Of a stretch of DNA of 64,000 bases, positions 10,115 to 21,434 are shown piece by piece. Made by a program: the position numbers and the translations under genes. Within the stretch, counting starts at the first letter, position 1; every line of letters begins with the position of its first letter. Source of the DNA: Lomentospora prolificans (Eukaryota; Ascomycota; Sordariomycetes; Microascales; Microascaceae); the NCBI GenBank assembly GCA_029532625.1, contig JARFXM010000011.1, positions 4,725,501-4,789,500 of the forward strand, given 5' to 3'. A model generated the notes under the pieces. The model was not told the DNA's origin, ran no database searches, and saw only the letters and a list, made by a program, of their open reading frames with translations.

Positions 10115-12213
10115 TATTGACGCGTCGACAGGGCGAGAATTGATTGTCGAAGATGAGTGAAAGTGGTGGGACTTGACCCTGAAGGTGGGTTTTGTGTTGG
10201 GGTGAAATAAGGCGACATTTAGGCGCCAAGGCACCCGCGCTGTGGCCAGGCGTTGAACCTGTAGCCAGCCAGCTCAGGACCAACAACCCTGCAGGCGAGT
10301 CCCGGAGGCCGCTTATTTGGACCAATTACTCAGGAACGCTGGCTGGCCATGGTGAACAAAAAGCCTGGCGGCCTCCAGTGCGGCTGTGCCAGCGACGCCC
10401 CGACTCACGGGCCTGGAAAATTTAGGCGTCCTTTCTCATGATAGGCTGCTATCATGAGATCAGTTCGGTCCTCGCCTCTCAACACATAATACAATTGAAA
10501 CAGAGCCCAGGTCACCCACCCAACGGCAATCATCGTACAAAACAACGCCGGGCTAGGCAAGGCAATGGTAGCTTAAAGCCAGCTATTTGCCAGATAATTA
10601 TAGCCGCGAGTTCACCTCAGTGAACTCGGCATACTTTGAGACGCCAGGAATATCAGCGGAAATTCCAGTCGTTGTCATGGAACAGGAGTACTTCATGTCA
10701 CCCATGGATGCCCCATCCGCAATTCTCACAAATGGCACTCTCGATCGCAAACGCTGCACTGGGACTTGGCAAGGTCGGCGATTGGGATAGGCAAGCCCAG
10801 CTGACTTGTCCAGAATGTCCCCTGCATTCACAAGTACGCTATTGATATCAAAAAAATACAAAACTGGGCAGTGATGTCGATGATGATGAGATGGCTTCGA
10901 GGCTTCAAATCTGGATGGTCAGAGTGAGTGTGTCCGAGATGACGGATGAGATGGGCTTTCGCAATTCACATTCCCGACGACGAACTGATGTTAGACGGCT
11001 GTTTCAAGTTCTCTAGACAGCTTGAGCAAGTCCATCGGCGAGTGCTCAAGGCTATAGAAGTTAGCGAAGCACATGCATCCATGCGAAACAGAAATCGTGG
11101 GCAGGCATGACCGAATACATCAGCGAAAGCAGAGACGATGGACACGGAGGCAAAGATGCAACAACGGGAAGCCCAAATGATAAGTAGAGCTGAACACGCA
11201 CAGCGGCGAGAAATTGAGACTGAAGTTATCGCCGAGCTATGTGGCCCTATAAGGAGCCTCAGCTGAGATCATGACCCAGCAAGCGCAGCGAGACGAGAAA
11301 CGGAGACTGAGGCGATGGCTGAAGAGCAAGGGCATCAACGGTTGAGAATTGCAGGGAGGGAAGAAAGTACGCGTCAACGAGAAAGTGTATGAGTTGCGAA
11401 TCTCGAGCATAGATAGATAATAGCGGCCAGCGGTACTGGAGCAGGATACAGGACATGAGCATTAGAAAATAGGGGCTAATTAATGCCCAAGAGCCAGCCT
11501 GTCTCGTGTCCATCTATTGATGTCCGCGCACCTAAATGTCAAAAAAGGACGAAAAAGAAGGGGAAACCTCCATCGCGTTCACCGAGAACTGGGACGCTTC
11601 TCGGCTTTCTGGCTACAGCCGACTGCCCCGGTGTCAGAAAGCCTCGGGTATTACTTCGTCATCCGGAGACGACAATCGACTTATATCGTATTAGTAGGTC
11701 CGTGGAGATATCGACCGCCCGCGGCTCGCGTCTCCAGATTTTGCCGATGGCTGCTTAATAATTCGAGTTCCACCGCCGCCGGTGCCTCCGTGCACAAAGC
11801 CGAGCAGTTGAATGCGAATGTACATACCAATCGCTCCCTTCGCGGCTTGGACACCGACCTGGTACAAAACGGACCCTTCCAACAATGGACGAACGGCCAA
11901 AGGGCCCTGATTGGAATTGCTCTAATCTCAATGCAATCTTTGCCCTGTACGTCGGTGGCGTCTGGAACCACAGTTAAAACGCGAGCGAAGCTCCCAGAAT
12001 CGCTTTGTAAAACCTTGTCTTTGATTTCTAATTCTTGATTGCTTAGACATCTGTGGTTCCCGATTGCGCGTTGACACTCTTATAGCACGCGGACTATAAA
12101 TTGGTGGAAATGGAAGAGAACGCTCTAGTGAAAATGTGCTTCCCTGCACCAGTCTAGTATCAAATCATTACAAGGACAAAAATAAATCTTCCACCCTAGC
12201 TTCAGCAACAAAA
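10115..12213. other. Intergenic stretch with no supported gene
   Basis: Around 11130-11400 the plus strand has charged, Glu/Arg-rich frame fragments (AEHAQRREIETEV and similar) that could be a decayed coiled coil, broken by stops. Open frames at 10598-10861 (-) and 11517-12038 (+) show no domain. The last 150 bases hold the promoter of the reductase at 12214. Confidence 0.35.
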
Positions 12214-13486
12214 ATGTCGAACCAACTCTCGGCTCTCCCTGTCGGCTCGACCATCCTCATCACCGGCGTCAATGGCTACATTGGTTCGCACATCGCTAAT
12301 ATGCTCCTAGCCCTCGGCTTCAGAGTACGCGGAACAGTTCGTGCGCCCAAGCCATGGCTCAACGACATGTTTACGGCCAAGTATGGCGAGGGCGTGTTTG
12401 AAACCGTGCTTCTCGACAGATTCGACGATATTCCGACGCTCGAAAAGATCATGGACGGCACTTCGGCTGTCCTACACGCAGTATGCACACTCCGCAGTTC
12501 AATAAGACACTTGGAAGAAAAGGAACCTGTCTTCTAATAGCAAGTATTAGGCAACAGATGTGACTTTTGGAAGCGATCCCGAAGCCATCATCCCCTGGGT
12601 CATTAAGGCTGTCGAAAACATGCTTGAGGCCGCTGCTTCGAAACCGACTATTAAGCGCTTCGTCTTGACCTCTTCCTCGACCGCCGTTGTCATTCCCGTT
12701 GCGGACAAGGAGGGCGTACGGGTTGACGAAGGTATGCACAACAGAGAGAGGTGGGAGAGTGGGAACGGTTCTGATTGAGTTTTCAGGTACTTTTAACGAC
12801 TCGGCCGTGGCCGCCGCTTGGGACCCAGCTACCCCGGACGACTTCAAGTTTTACGCCGTGTATGCGGCTTCCAAGACGCAAGGAGAAAAGGCTGCGTGGG
12901 AGTGGATCAAGAAGAACAAGCCCAACTTTGTCTTCAATACCGTGCTTCCGAGTTTCAACGTAAGACCTCTTCTTTGTGTGCGTAAGTGCCTAGAAGGAAA
13001 GCGCAACCATCTGACAAGAGCATTCTAGACTGGGGAAATCCTCCATCCCGAGATTCAAGGCTCGACGATGGGCTGGGTCCGCCTCCTATTGAAAGGAGAC
13101 AAGTTTCTTTTCTCGCGCTTCCCGCCTGGTATGCCCCGCACCGCTCGCAGCAGTGCTATTAGACATAAAACTAACCGTGTACAGAGTACAGCGTTGACGT
13201 CAAAGACACTGCCCGCCTTCACGTCATCGGCATCCTCGCGCCGGAAGTCCAATCACGAAGGCTCTTCGCATGGGGCCGTGCCGTCAACCTAACAGACATT
13301 ATCACTACACTAAAGACCTTGCGCCCGCACAATAACTTAATCCCTGATCCCCCGGAGACGGACGGAAGGGATCTAACCGAGGTGGTTCCAGCCGCCGTCG
13401 CGGTGCGCCTGCTGAAGAAGTACTTTGGGCAGGATGGTTGGACGCCATTTTCTACTAGCTTGGCTGAGGGCATCAGGGATTTGTAG
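12214..13486 (+). CDS. Extended SDR reductase (Gre2/dihydroflavonol reductase-like)
   Basis: NAD(P)H-dependent carbonyl reductase of the extended SDR class, close in style to yeast Gre2 methylglyoxal/aldehyde reductases and plant dihydroflavonol reductases. Five exons fit: 12214-12480, 12551-12731, 12787-12959, 13029-13128 and 13185-13486, giving 340 residues. The cofactor motif ITGVNGYIGSH is at about residues 16-26. RGTVR follows at the second strand, and VLTSSSTAVV carries the catalytic Ser region. YAASKTQGE holds the YxxxK pair. The C-terminal lobe has KDTARLHVIGIL. All key residues are present, so it should be active. Substrate is not predictable. It has no obvious partner genes nearby. 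Confidence 0.9.
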
Positions 13487-13720
13487 ATCACATGCGAAAC
13501 ACGTTATGATAGTTGGGATAGAACGTGGATATTTCAAGAGGCACATTCTGTCTTGCACGGGGGGGTTTGGGGCCCTCTCTGAATTTGCGACCCCGTCAAG
13601 ACTCGAATAAGAATTAACAGAGCCCTAGGCAGTCCGCATTCTAGTTACTGAAATAATTCACTCCTTCAAACGATCCTTCCACGTAGCTAACACCATGCAC
13701 TTTCTGTCTGTCCGAAAGTA

Positions 13721-14404
13721 TCACACCCAATGACACAAGCCGTCGACGAATTGAACGATTTTTGCAGCCCCACAAATGCCTCTGGCTACAGCATTCAACA
13801 ACCTCGGGTCAACATCAGCTTCCACATCCTCTTTTGACATGGAAACAATGCTAAACTCCACGGTCAACCCATCGCCAAAGTTGCTCAGATCGGCGTCTCT
13901 ACTCCAGTAAGGAGGCCAACCGTGTATGAGGTCGCCCAGCTCCTTCCTGACCTCATCCAACACCTTGGCCGCCCACAAATGCGTGGTTACTTCTTCGTAG
14001 CATAACCCGCAAGGAGGAATTCTGAGCAGGATAAGGACCCTATTGGGCTTTCGCCCCCACGCCGTGTCGAATTTGTGCACGCATTCGACCATGATCGAGG
14101 ATGGCTTGAAGTACTCAGCGCCATTGCATCGCAGCCGCTTGGCGATTTCTTCTCTGGGCCAATAGATCCATCCGTGCTTGTCTTCTCTCTTTTCGATGGT
14201 ATCGTTGGAGCCAGGTAAGTCTTCGTGATGAACCATGAATTTGTTGGCGGGGCCGGAAAGAGCGCCAGTTGGGCCCTGGGCGGTAGTGGAAGGGCCGATG
14301 AGAGTCGACGGCTCGATTCCTTGCTGGGCCGCGAGCGAGGCCGATGAGGCCAGCGGGACCATAAAGACTAGCAGAAGGGCAGAGCATGCAAAGTTGAGAT
14401 GCAT
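13721..14404 (-). CDS. Secreted protein of unknown family (candidate effector)
   Basis: Single-exon gene for 227 residues. A clear signal peptide (MHLNFACSALLLVFMVPLASS) is followed by a low-complexity Thr/Gly/Pro stretch to about residue 60. Next comes IEKRED, a possible Kex2 (KR) processing site, and then a compact domain with five cysteines (in RCNGAEYF, VECVH, PPCGLCYEE and GICGA). The pattern of signal peptide, pro-region with KR and a small Cys-containing domain is common among secreted fungal proteins and effectors. I do not recognise the domain. No intron is needed; the start is the first ATG and gives the signal peptide. Confidence 0.7.
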   Translation of the reverse strand: MHLNFACSALLLVFMVPLASSASLAAQQGIEPSTLIGPSTTAQGPTGALSGPANKFMVHHEDLPGSNDTIEKREDKHGWIYWPREEIAKRLRCNGAEYFKPSSIMVECVHKFDTAWGRKPNRVLILLRIPPCGLCYEEVTTHLWAAKVLDEVRKELGDLIHGWPPYWSRDADLSNFGDGLTVEFSIVSMSKEDVEADVDPRLLNAVARGICGAAKIVQFVDGLCHWV

Positions 14405-15135
14405 TTTGATTGAGACTTGGATAGTCCACGTCTATGTGTGTTGGAGACTGGTTGAGTGCATCAGATCTTAATTGGGGTTATAGAAACTCACAAGGGGGGA
14501 GATTTGATGATGTAGGGATGGAGAACACAACTTTGAAAGGAGGAGACTCCTCTGAATAGGATGTGATAAAATGAAACTGTTCATATAGGCTCTTTCCCTG
14601 GAGCAAGGCACTAAGGCCCAGGCGTTATCATTGGAGTGCTACTAGTCACACTGGAAGCTGCGAACAGTCTAGATGCACCTTCCCTCTCAGCTCTACCCTC
14701 TAGAGCTGGAAGGAGGTAGACTTATACTAAATCATTAATGACATAAATATAATTCATCGTAATATACCTAGTATTCAATAAGATATACATGTCCTCCACA
14801 GCAAGTTAAAAGATATCCCAGAGCTGCCTACCTATTAGCTAGCTATCTATTAACAGAGAGGTAGCCGTGAGCAATCAAGAGATGCTAGGCCAGGCTATTA
14901 TACTCATCTGCAGTGTAGCTAACTTGTGTGTCGCATCAAACAGCTCCATAGACAACCACATGATCACGCACAAGATAATGGTTGCCTAGCCAGCGTTGCC
15001 GCGCAACCAGCTCAGCTGCGAGGAACTAGATCAGGCACCGAGATTTCTCACCATAGTATATAGACATCCGTTTCCTCTCAGGCTGAAATCTTTGCAGGGT
15101 GTCAATCAACTTCTCCTCATTTTTTTTAAGTTCCA
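14405..15135. other. Intergenic region between divergent genes
   Basis: About 730 bases, AT-rich around 14720-14830, serving as the shared upstream region of the minus-strand secreted protein and the plus-strand kinesin-type gene. No gene was seen. Confidence 0.5.
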
Positions 15136-16485
15136 ATGGCCATGGCAACCTCCAAGACGAATTTTCTGAATGTGTACTGCCGATGGCGTCCGCTCGTCGA
15201 CTCCGAAGTCGCTACGGGAGAAATCGATCGCACCACAATTTCGGACACCAGCTCTCTATCATCGGTATCGATCAATCGCCAAAGCTCGCCAACAGATCGC
15301 CCGTGGAAAAGTGCCAAGGCATTTAAGGCCATGTTTGAACCCGACGATGATAATGCCAAGGTATACAATGCCATCGTAGTGCCCGCTGTTGTCAGTGTCC
15401 TACAGGGTGGAACCTGCAGCTTTTTCGCGTACGGCCACTCTGGGAGCGGCAAAACACACACAATCATTGGGTACGACTATGAAAATGACAACTCCCTCGG
15501 TTTATGTCTTGGTGCTGCACGAGACCTGTTCCAGGGAATTGAACCATTCAATCAGAAACACCCACAGGAGAGGTTGGGCATCGGCTTCAGTTTGTTCGAG
15601 CTGCGCAAAAAATCAGCCTTTGACCTCCTCAACAAGCGCGTAGAATGCCACATCAGAGAGGGTCCCGACGGCAAGACGCACATCCGTGGGCCGACAGAGA
15701 CGATTGAAGGAGGCAAGGTCCGGGTCTGTCCCATTGTCCAACACGCGTGCTGGACCTTTGAGTCGTTCCGCCAGGACTTGATCAAGGCGCTTGGCCAACG
15801 GGCTGTTGGCTCATCCAGCGTCCATGACCAGAGTTCTCGGACGCACGCGGTTCTTGAACTTGAAATCATTAATCAAGCCCTCGTAGATGGACGCCAAGCT
15901 CTGTATGATCGACAATCGGAGCTGGTGCCGGTGGGAAAACGGGCAACCGACATAAGCATCGAGGAACAGAGCAAGGCTGCCATCCGCACTCCCGAGGGTG
16001 GCTGGGTCCCGAATCCTGACTATCAGGTTGACCAGGCACGCATTGATGCTGCGGAAGCGGAAAAGGCGGAATTCGAGGCTCGAGTCACGGCTGCGGAAGA
16101 GGCTATCAACAACATTCTCCAGGCGGGCGGTGCACTGGGACTGGGCGGCAAGATGGTATTCGTGGACCTTGCTGGTGCCGAGTATCACCAGGAGAAAGGA
16201 AGCCAAGTCAACATTCTTAAGCAGACACCGCAGGAGAAGCAGGAGGGACGCCAGATAAACTCGGATTTGTTGGCGCTGAAGGAAGTGATGAGGGCTTGGT
16301 CGAAGAATCTGCCTAGAATACCGTTTCGGTCGTCATCGCTGACCATGGTGCTCCGGCAGCACTTCTTAGATGCGGAAAAGGGAAACTCTAATATGATCGT
16401 GACCGTGTCCCCTGCTAGAGACCAATATGCCGCTACGTTGAATTCTCTCAAATACGGTAGTCTTGTTGGAGCTAGCAACGCCTAA
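15136..16485 (+). CDS. Stand-alone kinesin motor-domain protein (kinesin-13-like)
   Basis: Microtubule-associated ATPase motor. The single open exon encodes 449 residues, almost all motor domain. NVYCRWRPL at residues 12-20 is the RxRP-type first strand. The P-loop is GHSGSGKTHT (100-109), with the kinesin-13-like lead TCSFFAYG. Switch I is DQSSRTH (231-237) and switch II is DLAGAE (344-349). RIPFRSSSLT (394-403) is the microtubule-binding helix. An unusual charged, helix-prone insert lies between switch I and switch II (about 250-338), where ordinary kinesins have only a short loop. GHS replaces the usual GQT and SSRTH the usual SSRSH, so the protein is divergent. No stalk or tail domain is encoded in this frame. 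The same frame resumes at about 16519, so a longer spliced product cannot be excluded. Confidence 0.82.
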   Translation: MAMATSKTNFLNVYCRWRPLVDSEVATGEIDRTTISDTSSLSSVSINRQSSPTDRPWKSAKAFKAMFEPDDDNAKVYNAIVVPAVVSVLQGGTCSFFAYGHSGSGKTHTIIGYDYENDNSLGLCLGAARDLFQGIEPFNQKHPQERLGIGFSLFELRKKSAFDLLNKRVECHIREGPDGKTHIRGPTETIEGGKVRVCPIVQHACWTFESFRQDLIKALGQRAVGSSSVHDQSSRTHAVLELEIINQALVDGRQALYDRQSELVPVGKRATDISIEEQSKAAIRTPEGGWVPNPDYQVDQARIDAAEAEKAEFEARVTAAEEAINNILQAGGALGLGGKMVFVDLAGAEYHQEKGSQVNILKQTPQEKQEGRQINSDLLALKEVMRAWSKNLPRIPFRSSSLTMVLRQHFLDAEKGNSNMIVTVSPARDQYAATLNSLKYGSLVGASNA

Positions 16486-17231
16486 GGCGGCCTCTGAGCA
16501 CTTTTACCTATGTTTTAGAATTGGGTCAACGAAATCCAGAAACATGCTAGTCACACCAATCGTAGAACGCGCGTCGTGCTTTGCTACACGGAATCCATTG
16601 GTGCCTTGCGGTACGAATCCATTCCCAGAAAGATGTTGGAGAAAGCCAGCCGAGAGGAGGGAGAAGGCTGGTGGGGGTATATCGATACCAATAGTCGCTT
16701 GGACATGGACGGCCAATTCTACTGCTGAAAACAAGGTCGTGTCGATGCGGAGGGGATTCTAAACCGCGCGAAATCCAAACGGAAGAGCGCACACTTGCGA
16801 ACAACACCCCCAGACACTCAGCTCGCGTTAGTCAACCTCGAATAGTTCCCACCCGACTGCTCAAAGTCCCAAAGCGAGCCATCTCAGGTCTTAGTGACGA
16901 GCGATCTATTATTTGATTGGGACTTGCTCTATTTGATGTCGGATTCTGGGTCCTTGAACCCATGCATGGTGGGAACTCAAGAGGATGGAGATGGAGATGG
17001 AGCTTGTCAGCAACCAGAATCGTACGCCTGTTCTCGCTTCCTCGTTAATTAATCCCCTCATTCAAACTCCGTGACACCTATGATCAAATGCCCGACCACC
17101 CATTGCCGAATTATAAAGACGCCTCACACAATCCCCCTCCACCCTCCGTACCATATATAATACAGTCCAGGCAGGCAGAGTCGGCGGCATGATGAAGCCC
17201 AGATAGCCCACAAGTGCGACCAGTTTAACCA
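16486..17231. other. Sequence downstream of the kinesin-type gene
   Basis: The kinesin frame is blocked by three stops (16483, 16495 and 16516). It then reopens from about 16519 to 16725 and, after one TGA, to 16842, with protein-like wording (SIGALRYESIPRKMLEKA). This may be a 3' exon or a decayed tail. Beyond 16850 nothing was recognised. Confidence 0.35.
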
Positions 17232-17810
17232 TCACGCCGCGACCTCCACGCCAACTCCAGCTAAATCCTTCTCCAAAATGTCAAAGTACAAGTCATCCCT
17301 CAACGCAACACCGTTCACAAGCTCGGCGTACGGGAACGGCCTTGTCTCGCCCGTCTTCTTGTACCCCCTGCGCACATACCATGAGATGAGCTCCTCGCGC
17401 GTCCAAATAACGCTCATCTCCACCTTCTTGACACCCCAAGTCTTAACGCAGTACATCTCGGCGTAGGCAAGTACCTGACGGCCGAGGCCCTGGCCCTGTC
17501 GAGCGGGGTCCACGGCGAACATGCCAAAGTAAGCAAGGTCGTCGCTGCGCTTGAGGACTTCACAGCATGCCAGGAAAGTCTTCTCATCGCCGTTGGTGAC
17601 TATGAGAACGGAGCTGTCGGGCGTTGTGATCTTTTCCATCATTCCGTCGATGCTGATGCGTTCGTCCGAGAGGAGGTCTGCCTCGGTTGTCCAGCCCTGG
17701 CGGCTTGATTCGCCGCGGTATGCGGATTTTACGAAGGCTTGGAGTTGGGCCGCGTCATCGGGAACGGCGACGCGGTAGTGAAGGGTCTCCTTGGTGTTAT
17801 TGACGGTCAT
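17232..17810 (-). CDS. GNAT family N-acetyltransferase
   Basis: Acyl-CoA-dependent N-acetyltransferase of about 192 residues, probably cytosolic. The acetyl-CoA pyrophosphate-binding motif A is ARQGQGLGRQVL, preceded by the strand LAYFGMFAVDP. Motif B, with ISWYVRRGYKKTGE, shows the conserved Tyr/Gly turn. The N-terminal YRVAVPDDAAQLQAFV is the usual first strand and helix. The start at 17810 (MTVNN) is preferred because it opens the domain directly. An in-frame ATG at 17924 would add 38 residues unlike the family. Substrate unknown. It stands alone, with no co-oriented partner close by. Confidence 0.85.
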   Translation of the reverse strand: MTVNNTKETLHYRVAVPDDAAQLQAFVKSAYRGESSRQGWTTEADLLSDERISIDGMMEKITTPDSSVLIVTNGDEKTFLACCEVLKRSDDLAYFGMFAVDPARQGQGLGRQVLAYAEMYCVKTWGVKKVEMSVIWTREELISWYVRRGYKKTGETRPFPYAELVNGVALRDDLYFDILEKDLAGVGVEVAA

Positions 17811-19678
17811 GGTGTGGATAGTATAGCGATTTGGATTGCCGGGGGGTTGCTGGCGTGAGATGGACAAGCCTCGGGAGTTGTGCGTTTCTTGTAAGCTTTT
17901 TTTTTCTCTTGAATAAATATTCATCGCAACGGGGATTCCGAACGGCAGATGAAATTTGGTGGGGCTGCGTCCGGAAGTTATAATTCGTCAATGCCTTGAA
18001 GCAGTTGCATCGCTGACCGACAGCTGGTACCAGCAGGATGCAGCTGGTCTACTCACGCATTATGCATCTGTCTAGATTCAGTCCCTGCCGCCGGTTTAAT
18101 CAGTTACGGCCGAGCCAGAAACAGTATGGTATGGCGCATTATATTATCAAGCGGGAGCTCATCAAGGAGCTCAGATCACGGATCCCGCCGAAATCTAGGG
18201 TCCTATGCGGACTGATGCGGCCGGTGAGCAGAATACGGGCTGCAGGAGGGACCTCGAGAATGGCATTGAGTTCCTTTAGATTCAGGCAAAGGGACCAAGT
18301 ATGTGCCGTGTCCATCTTTCCCGATGCTTACGGCCCTTGCTGGAACTGGGAACGCCCATTACATTCGCCGACACATTCTTTAGCCAATGGCAAACTCGTG
18401 AGTTGAGAATCTGCGCAGGAGTTTGCGAGTGGGGCTTTGGATGTTTCGTTTTACGAATGCGCGAATTAAGTTTGCGGGGAGATGATGGATGTGGGGTAAT
18501 AAGGGTTATGGAAACATCACATTCTAATCCACCCTGTTCAATTCACGATGCGTCGAGAGTCTATACAACGCTGTCTCTTGTCAGCTTTGTGAATCTCACA
18601 TCCTCTCCTTCCCCATTTCCTCCGTCTTTCCCGCCTCATATTACGGATCCGGTATTTACTAATACCACTATACACGAAGCCGAAAACTGCGCACACCAAA
18701 ATCCATTTTCGGAATCAAAGCTGAGCTCTGGTATTATTAGGGCTGAGCAAGGACTGAGCAAAAGGCTGAGCGACCAGTTAATAGGGGTGAGCAATGGAAG
18801 ACAGCCCCACTTTTAGGTATACAGGAGCCATGAATACAGTCAATGCATACGAAGGTAGAGTTACGTCTTTTACGAGTTGTACGCAAATCGAAGGAATATA
18901 GTATAAAGGCGGAAATAGGGATTTGCTCTCCCCAGAGCTAAAATAAGTTATCGATATATTTCAACTACTCGATTTTGAGTGCATCCTGATTTCGATTAAT
19001 GGGGAAATACCTAGACAAAGCACCTAGGCGGGACAGACATTTGACCTACAGCCAACCCATCAACCTAAAGAACCCCAGAAGAGGCGTCGAAGGTATGTAT
19101 TTTGAAGATCCAAACTAGGTAGATATACATCAAGATCACAGCCGCCCCGAAAAACCTCTATTAAACGACCCTACGATTCGCCACCACTCACATAGAAGTT
19201 TATCACTACGCCTAATAGTGTTTGTAGGGAGACAACCTTGAGCCCATAATAATGTACTAGCCTTGCTACGAAGCTTGGCGAGAAAAGTGGAGTCCAGATT
19301 ACTGAGGCTAGCCAGGGTGAATATCCATATAGCTGTTGTCGAAGCCGAACCTAGACTCACCTATACTCACTTAGGCTCTCATATAATGATCTGAGAGTAT
19401 CAAGGGGATCTTTAGACAGGATGGTTTATTTCACGCGATATACACAGAGAGGTCAGAGCGATTGGTGATTTGATTTGCTGAATTGCAGTTCAAGACTTCA
19501 ACTTGGAGAACGATTAGGACCAGCTCCCTCATTTCCAAGCTTCCTCCTTTATATTCAATATAGCCTCCACTAAATGGCCGTCAAGGCGAACTACCGTTAC
19601 GGCGACTCTTATAAACAAGGGCCACAGTCTGGTTAGATCGGTCTTCACCCTCCTCCGTATCCATACAGGAAGGGCTCT
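17811..19678. other. Gene-poor stretch
   Basis: About 1.9 kb without a supported gene. Around 18720-18800 there are several close copies of a GGCTGAGC/GACTGAGC-like word. A looser set of the same kind occurs at 25060-25130, so both may be ends of one decayed repeat family. The rest shows only short random frames. Confidence 0.35.
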
Positions 19679-20075
19679 TGTTACGATCCAACATTGAATC
19701 GTAGCTTAGCAAGCATAAGTCGGATCATGGGTGCCTGTTTAATAAGATAAGGTAGGCTAATCAGACAGTACTCTGGTGTCAAGTATCGTATTCAAGTGTA
19801 CTCAGTAACTGGTTCTGGTGATGAACTTGAATTGACTACTAAAGACAATAGAAAAGTATAACTACATACTGGTGGTAAGACCATAGTTTAAATAGGTGGT
19901 GGCCCACTGGGCCCTTGCTGGGTCACTACGGATCACCATGACCCATCGTGATCCAATCACTGCAGATCACCGTGATCCTAGGTGATCCTGGGTCATGGTT
20001 GGTTTGTCCAAGCTTTATCCTTTTCTGCCTTCCCTGACCGCCCTTGGGCCGTTTCTCAGCGGCCAGCTCGTGACA
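19679..20075. repeat. Probable solo LTR
   Basis: A 397-bp block starts TGTTACGA and ends TCGTGACA, the near-perfect inverted TG..CA termini usual for fungal LTR retrotransposons. Inside, at 19931-19999, are several copies of GATCAC/GTGATC in alternating orientation. The 10-mer ACCATGACCC at 19935-19944 is matched by its exact reverse complement at 19990-19999. No 5-bp target-site duplication is visible and no internal gag/pol sequence adjoins it, so it would be an old solo LTR. Confidence 0.4.
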
Positions 20076-20179
20076 GATGGCATTCGGATTTGACAGTGGG
20101 AATAGAGGGTCGCCATCGCTGATATAAACTTTAATATGCAGCCAGAGTGGGTCGCATCTATTCCAAGCTGCAAGAATAA

Positions 20180-21315
20180 AAGACGTTAGTGATTGCAGTT
20201 GGTGGATTTCATATGAATAGAAACCTACCCTATGTATCCTTGTTGAATTCCTTCAATTACTCTATTGTAAGGTCATGTTTGATGGCGACAATGGCGCAAG
20301 TATTATCCGCACTGGTCACGTAGGCAGCACAAGAACTGTTGCTGTCCTTGTGTTGCTGCTGGCTCGGCAGATCCCCAGTAGAGCAGTACACCTATTGCTC
20401 TGGCACAAGGGTAGAGCATAAATTTGGGCCAGGATTCCACTCTATAAAGTCGTCACCACAGACTCCACACTTGGCGGCTAATTCAGCACAACCCTCCTGG
20501 TTAGCTACTGTGGTTGTTTCACATTTGGCACGCTTTGAAAGCCGCCTTGAAGATGGAGGCATGCTCGGGTGTTTTTCTAAAATATACGAGCCGGTTGGTT
20601 CATCAACACATGATGCATGATTCCACTTCATGATGGCATCGTGGACTTTGGATATATTGGGGCTCATAGTAATCCCTGCAACCTGGCCAGGACTCCTTCC
20701 CAGGCTGCACAGCTGGACAACTGCTACCTCTGCAAGACCCTTGACGAGAACGTGGCCCATGAGGGGATCTATAAGTTGGTTGGTGACATCTGTCTTAGAA
20801 ACGCTCTGACCAAGGTAGACACTGATGATACTAGTTCTAGAGGAGGCAAAGATAATCGTCTTTTGGTTATATGATGACTAGGCGTTGAGGTAGTGACGAA
20901 CACTCCAAAAGCTTGAGGGGATATTAGCAATATTCCCATCTTCCAAACTAGCTACTAACAGTTCTCCCCACTAAGCTAACTCGACTGTTTGGTTCTATGC
21001 TAGGTCTCTGTCTTGAGCCTACAGGGTGCTGGATAGATTATTAAAGTCGCCAGCCCAGAAAGTATAGGCCCTAATATGGTGTGGGTTATCTGAAATAGGG
21101 GTATGGATACTGAAGTTGAATAGGACTGGCTGAAGGTATTCTTGGAGCTTTATAGTAGAGGTATAGAGATCCCAGTTCACAGGATCTAGACCTACTTCAA
21201 AACATGGCTGTGGACATGGGGTCTGGAACTTTTCGCCAGGAACAATTTTCAGCCTGGCTCGAAAGGCATCGGCGCCTTTCAGAAAGGGACCAAGAAAGGC
21301 AGCTGTACTAAGCAC
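20180..21315 (-). pseudogene. Decayed LysM/GH18-type chitinase
   Basis: Minus-strand relic of the N-terminal half of a fungal subgroup-C (LysM-containing) class V chitinase. Reading from 21315 there is a hydrophobic start, then TPCPQPCFEVGLDPVNWDLY and VLFNFSIHTPISDN, which fit the N-terminal region of that family. Further on come VHDAIMKWNHASC, a first LysM-like block (GCAELAAKCGVCGDDFIEWN) and a second (SCAAYVTSADNTCAIVA, DLTIE, stop, LKEFNKDT). Stops interrupt at least eight places, and the GH18 catalytic domain is absent. The stops at expected Trp and Gln positions are what repeat-induced point mutation or long neutral decay would give. Family assignment rests on remembered motif order, not on a search. 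Confidence 0.6.
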
Positions 21316-21434
21316 CTAAGCGCGTTTTGTCATCATAGATAAATGGGCTGGTTATGGAGAATATATAAGGTGTACAGAGGTGTCGGCGGTGTTGATGTTT
21401 GTTCCCTTGAAATCGGGTTCAGACACTTGAGCAC

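Noticed and set aside
11517..12038. 173-codon plus-strand frame before the SDR gene
   Set aside because: No domain, unusual composition, and minus-strand frames of equal quality overlap it.
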